Shown here one piece after another: positions 7,457 to 10,476 of a stretch of 10,476 nucleotides of DNA; positions within the stretch are counted from its first letter, which is position 1; each line of letters starts with the position of its first letter. Position numbers and translations under genes: made by a program. The notes beneath the pieces are model-generated. The model had not been told where the DNA came from. It saw nothing but the letters and a program-made list of their open reading frames with translations, and did not search any database. The stretch covers positions 1-10,476 of the forward strand of contig WRNX01000041.1 in NCBI GenBank assembly GCA_009776395.1. Reading direction: 5' to 3'. Origin of the DNA: Lentimicrobiaceae bacterium (GTDB lineage: Bacteria; Bacteroidota; Bacteroidia; Bacteroidales; WCHB1-69).

Positions 7457-7484
7457 ACTTTAAACTTTAAATTTTAAATCTTAA
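7457..7484 (+). repeat. Four-unit 7-bp tandem repeat before gldM
   Basis: ACTTTAA (7457-7463), ACTTTAA (7464-7470), ATTTTAA (7471-7477) and ATCTTAA (7478-7484) form a second period-7 array with a different unit, running into the A-rich leader directly before gldM. Its last two units overlap the 15-mer shared with the gldL leader. Confidence 0.7.
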
Positions 7485-7488
7485 ATAA
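7474..7488 (+). repeat. 15-nt leader repeat ahead of gldM
   Basis: Second copy of TTAAATCTTAAATAA (first at 6306-6320), ending 10 nt before the gldM ATG at 7499. No G-rich ribosome-binding site is seen; the following bases are nearly all A and T, as before gldL and gldN. Confidence 0.5.
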
Positions 7489-7498
7489 AAAATAAAAT

Positions 7499-9112
7499 AT
7501 GGGAGCAACAAATTGTCCGGAAACCCCCAGGCAGCGAATGATAGGCATGATGTATTTAGTGCTTACCGCATTGTTAGCGTTAAATGTATCCAAAGATATT
7601 CTCAATGCTTTTTCTATTGTGGATGGAGCGCTTTATACTTCAAACCAAATAACAGTAAGTAAAAATAATCAGGATTATGCCGAATTAAACAGACAAAAAT
7701 CAATCTTAGGCGAAGAAAAAGTAGCAGAAGCATTTGAAAAAGCAAACCAACTTAAAGAACTTTCGGATGAAATAGTAAAATATATTGAAGCGTTAAAAAT
7801 TAAATATATTGAATTTGTTGAAGGAACCAGCGCTTATAACGAAGATGGAACCGTAAAAACAGTAGTTGACCTCAAATCGAAAGATAATTCAAGTAAGTCA
7901 ACCAATTTTATGATTAATGAAGAAAATGCTATGGAATTGAAAGGACGTATTGAAAAGTATCGCAATCAATTGCTCGCTTTTGTAAATGAAGATGACCGTG
8001 CCGCTATGGCAGAAACTATTGGATTGGATGTAAACGCAAAATTTAAGAATGCAACGGGAACTCCGGAAAATTGGGAAACCCACTATTTTGATGGTGTAAT
8101 TTTTGCCGCAGGAGTTACATTATTAAATAAAACCGTTGGCGAAGTGAGAAATGCCGAGTCCGGAATCTTAAAATATATCATTCGTTCTATTACATTAAGC
8201 GACTTTAAGTTTTCTAATGTAACTGCAAAAGTGATCCCCAAATCTCAAATTGTTTTCAGAGGTGAATCTTATGAAGCCGATATCATTGTTGCCGCTTATG
8301 ATGACAAACAACCCATAGAAGCGTGGTGGCGAATGGGAACCGGCGTATTATCATCAACCCAGGGCGCATCGTTGGTAAAAGGGGATGAAGGAATTGCACG
8401 ATTGAGAATCCCAACGAATAACGTGGGCGATTATAATTATACAGGATTTATTAAGATGACCGGCACAGACGGACTTCCGCAATACCATAATTTTAATGCA
8501 GTTTATTCGGTAATGGCGCCCTCCGCTACTGCCGCAGCCGACAAAATGAACGTATTGTACGCAGGAATTGAAAACCCAATTTCTGTTAGCGCTTCTGTTT
8601 CCGCTGATAAAGTATCTATATCTTTAACAGGTGGCGGATCATACACCCAAGCAGGACCCGGTAAATTTAATGTTACCGTTCCTGAAAGTTTGGCAGGAAA
8701 ATTAGTTACTATAAATATTGCTGCTAATATTGACGGAAAAACACAACCGATGGGTTCCAACGATTTTCGTGTTAAACGTGTTCCTGACCCAGTGGCTGTT
8801 CTTGGCGGAAATTTTAAAGGAACTAAAATTTCAAAACCGGAGTTGCTTGCCAATCCTTTTATTACTGCTGATATGGGAACCGATTTTGTTTACGACCTCA
8901 GATGGACGGTAAATTCTTATCAAGTTACTTTTATCATTAAAGGTATTGAAGATCCGCCCATCACATGTAAAAGCAGACAATTCTCAGAAGCAGTAATAAA
9001 TAAAATAAATTCTTGCAGTGCAGGAACAGTTATCTATTTCCAAGATATCAGAGTTTCTAGCATTGCCGGTTCCAGAACATTAAATCCAATTTCTGTACTA
9101 ATAAAACAATAA
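7499..9112 (+). CDS. gldM: Type IX secretion/gliding motor protein GldM (PorM)
   Basis: The single-span motor partner of GldL; its large periplasmic part forms an elongated dimer that carries motion across the periplasm to the GldK/GldN ring. The N-terminus is diagnostic: a short cytoplasmic segment, TPRQRMIGMMYLVLTALLAL (9-28) leading into the membrane helix (about 14-33), then NVSKDILNAF. Arg11 matches the conserved arginine ahead of the helix. Residues about 60-100 look helical, followed by the beta-rich domains expected of D2-D4, including Gly/Ser-rich strand segments around 345-420. Length 537 aa is close to the 513-516 aa recalled for characterised relatives. The ATG follows an A/T-only leader; the preceding repeat-filled gap is 101 bp and the gap to gldN only 17 bp, so gldM and gldN are tightly coupled. 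Confidence 0.95.
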   Translation: MGATNCPETPRQRMIGMMYLVLTALLALNVSKDILNAFSIVDGALYTSNQITVSKNNQDYAELNRQKSILGEEKVAEAFEKANQLKELSDEIVKYIEALKIKYIEFVEGTSAYNEDGTVKTVVDLKSKDNSSKSTNFMINEENAMELKGRIEKYRNQLLAFVNEDDRAAMAETIGLDVNAKFKNATGTPENWETHYFDGVIFAAGVTLLNKTVGEVRNAESGILKYIIRSITLSDFKFSNVTAKVIPKSQIVFRGESYEADIIVAAYDDKQPIEAWWRMGTGVLSSTQGASLVKGDEGIARLRIPTNNVGDYNYTGFIKMTGTDGLPQYHNFNAVYSVMAPSATAAADKMNVLYAGIENPISVSASVSADKVSISLTGGGSYTQAGPGKFNVTVPESLAGKLVTINIAANIDGKTQPMGSNDFRVKRVPDPVAVLGGNFKGTKISKPELLANPFITADMGTDFVYDLRWTVNSYQVTFIIKGIEDPPITCKSRQFSEAVINKINSCSAGTVIYFQDIRVSSIAGSRTLNPISVLIKQ

Positions 9113-9129
9113 ATAAATATAAATAAAAT

Positions 9130-10029
9130 ATGAAAAAAGAAATTTTTCTCATCCTGTCATTGGTATCCATTACCTTTTTGTATGCACAAACCGAGGATAC
9201 TCAAATTCCTCCTCCACTTATGGCGCCGTGGGAGATCGTAGAAGTGAGCGATTCGCCTGGCGCCGTTCCATACCCTGCTGTAAAACAAAGCGATGTAATG
9301 TGGCAAGTATATATTTGGCGAGAAATAGACTTGCGCGAAAAAAGAAACCACGCATTGTATTTCCCTACCGAACCACAGGGAATCTATAAAAGTTTAGGAC
9401 AACTTATTATGGATGCCATAGATATGGATAATCCTGATAATGAAAATGCGCTCCCAATTTATACAAATGAAGACTGTAATGTTATAACTCCACGTACTGA
9501 CATAAAAAACGCACTTGCCAATACCAGAAAAATTACCAAGTTTGATCCCGAAACGGGAGAACCTACAGGTGAAACAGAAATTGTTGAAAAATTTACTGCT
9601 GCGCAAATCATGTATTATCGCCTGAAAGAAGTATGGTTTTTCGACAAAAACAGAGGAGAACTCAGTGTACGCATTCTTGAAATTGAACCTTTCTTTGAAT
9701 ATGAAAAAGATGCTATTGAAGGATCGGATGAAGAGGGGGTATTTGATTTGAATACGAAAAGAAGATTGGGGTATATTAGATATGACGAGTTGCGACCCTT
9801 TTTAGCCCAACAACGTTTTTATTGGCCCAAAAACTCCGCACTTGAAATTACTTTTGATGATGTGATGACATGGAAACGTTATTTTTCAAGTTACATCATT
9901 GCCGAAGGAAATCTACAAAATAATCGCGAAATACAGGAGTATATTAAAAATCCCCGCGACCAACGTCTAGAATCTGAAAAAATAATGAACGAAATTCGCA
10001 ACTTTGAAAGCGAAATTTGGGAATATTAA
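9130..10029 (+). CDS. gldN: Type IX secretion system periplasmic ring protein GldN/PorN
   Basis: Periplasmic partner of the GldK lipoprotein in the T9SS ring, and the contact for the GldM C-terminal region. Residues 1-19 are a signal peptide (hydrophobic core ILSLVSITFL, then YA before Gln20). Recognisable family features follow: a Pro-rich mature start (IPPPLMAPWE), then SDVMWQVYIWREIDLREKRNHALYFP (about 54-79), with the R-(V/I)-(I/D)-D-L-R-E-K-x-N pattern, and later QIMYYRLKEVWFFDKNRGELSVRILEI (about 159-185), which resembles the E-D-W-F-F-D/K motif of GldN. The C-terminal segment has DDVMTWKRYFSSYI (243-256). At 299 aa it is shorter than the roughly 340-360 aa recalled for characterised homologues, mainly at the C-terminus. 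Immediately downstream of gldM. Confidence 0.93.
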   Translation: MKKEIFLILSLVSITFLYAQTEDTQIPPPLMAPWEIVEVSDSPGAVPYPAVKQSDVMWQVYIWREIDLREKRNHALYFPTEPQGIYKSLGQLIMDAIDMDNPDNENALPIYTNEDCNVITPRTDIKNALANTRKITKFDPETGEPTGETEIVEKFTAAQIMYYRLKEVWFFDKNRGELSVRILEIEPFFEYEKDAIEGSDEEGVFDLNTKRRLGYIRYDELRPFLAQQRFYWPKNSALEITFDDVMTWKRYFSSYIIAEGNLQNNREIQEYIKNPRDQRLESEKIMNEIRNFESEIWEY

Positions 10030-10101
10030 TAAAAGATCAAATAGCGTATTCAAATGTTTTTTTGATCCAATGATTTTATGGTTTTGTAAAAAAGAGATAA
10101 A

Positions 10102-10476
10102 TTGGATTGGTTAAAGAAAAACATCCCCCTACTTCTCATCATCGTAATTGCACTGATTTACACAGGGATTATCCTGTTTTGGCATCTTTATAATCCGAAA
10201 ATTAATATTACCATTCAAAATCCGGGCGCAGACAATCGGCCGGAAGGAAAAACACGAAAAGCCGATGAAGTGATTATTGGAGAGTTTTTTTTGCGATACT
10301 CAGAAAGTTCATCATCATTAACAGGAAAATGGGCTTGTTTTAGAGGAAACGGTTATCAAAATATAGTTCATACCGATGAAAACATAAACTTTTCTTCCGA
10401 GTTTTCTTTAGTATGGAAAACGGAAACCGGCGAAGGACACGCCGCTCCGGTTATCTACAACGGTTTGGTTTATTTT
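10102..10476 (+). CDS. Membrane-anchored PQQ-type beta-propeller protein, 5' part
   Basis: An open frame runs from TTG at 10102 to the window end (125 codons). TAA lies in frame a few codons upstream (10087-10089) and no ATG occurs in the visible frame; TTG is the only early start that keeps the membrane helix, and AAGAGA precedes it. Residues 8-28 form one hydrophobic helix (PLLLIIVIALIYTGIILFW region) after a DWLKKN start, so the protein is probably anchored in the inner membrane with its body outside. KWACFRGNGYQNI (76-88) followed by LVWKTETGEGHAAPVIYNGLVYF (103-125) is the first blade pattern of PQQ-like quinoprotein repeats (W-x-x-F-R-G ... W-K ... G ... S/A-P-V-I ... G-x-V-Y), as in BamB-like propellers. 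Whether it binds PQQ cannot be seen. It begins 72 bp after gldN on the same strand and may be co-transcribed. Confidence 0.75.
   Translation, partial: MDWLKKNIPLLLIIVIALIYTGIILFWHLYNPKINITIQNPGADNRPEGKTRKADEVIIGEFFLRYSESSSSLTGKWACFRGNGYQNIVHTDENINFSSEFSLVWKTETGEGHAAPVIYNGLVYF

Noticed and set aside
8503..8853. 116-codon minus-strand open frame opposite gldM
   Set aside because: Antisense to well-supported GldM periplasmic domains, with no motif or initiation context.
10035..10067. Inverted repeat GATCAAA/TTTGATC after gldN as an operon terminator
   Set aside because: Only 7 bp with a 19-nt loop; the T run lies inside the structure rather than after it, so readthrough into the propeller gene remains likely.

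Overview
The window looks like chromosomal DNA from a member of the Bacteroidota. The evidence is a complete type IX secretion system (T9SS) core cluster in the order porP-gldK-gldL-gldM-gldN, a Bacteroidota-type promoter (TTTG, 21 nt, TAnnTTTG) ahead of it, A/T-rich leaders without clear Shine-Dalgarno sequences ahead of the genes, and 'A-Q' signal-peptide junctions on several exported proteins. Having porP directly upstream of the KLMN genes matches the Porphyromonas gingivalis porPKLMN arrangement more than the Flavobacterium layout, where sprF lies elsewhere. That hints at a Bacteroidales-like or related lineage, but the genus cannot be named from this window.

Layout. Positions 1-41 are the 3' half of a tRNA-Pro(UGG), followed by an intrinsic terminator (58-97). 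On the minus strand lie folC (240-1532, folate/polyglutamate synthesis) and a large outer-membrane beta-barrel of the putative porin type (1668-3542). A 238-bp A/T-rich divergent spacer (3543-3780) carries a -7-like box for the porin and a good promoter for the plus-strand cluster. Then come porP (3781-4848), gldK (4901-6292), gldL (6330-7397), gldM (7499-9112) and gldN (9130-10029). The window ends inside a TTG-started gene (from 10102) for a membrane-anchored, PQQ-type beta-propeller protein.

How the genes work together. GldL and GldM form the proton-driven inner-membrane motor of the T9SS. GldM crosses the periplasm to reach the GldK lipoprotein/GldN ring at the outer membrane. PorP is an outer-membrane partner in the same machine. 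The porin and FolC are neighbours with no evident role in secretion.

The least ordinary signals are repeats. GldL carries four tandem 29-residue units (87 bp each) in its cytoplasmic region, the first two nearly identical in DNA, which lengthens the protein beyond its usual size. The FolC coding frame contains an in-frame low-complexity segment built from a four-unit 7-bp repeat and a four-unit CAGAT array. The gldL-gldM spacer is built almost wholly of two further 7-bp tandem repeats, the first of which supplies the gldL stop codon.
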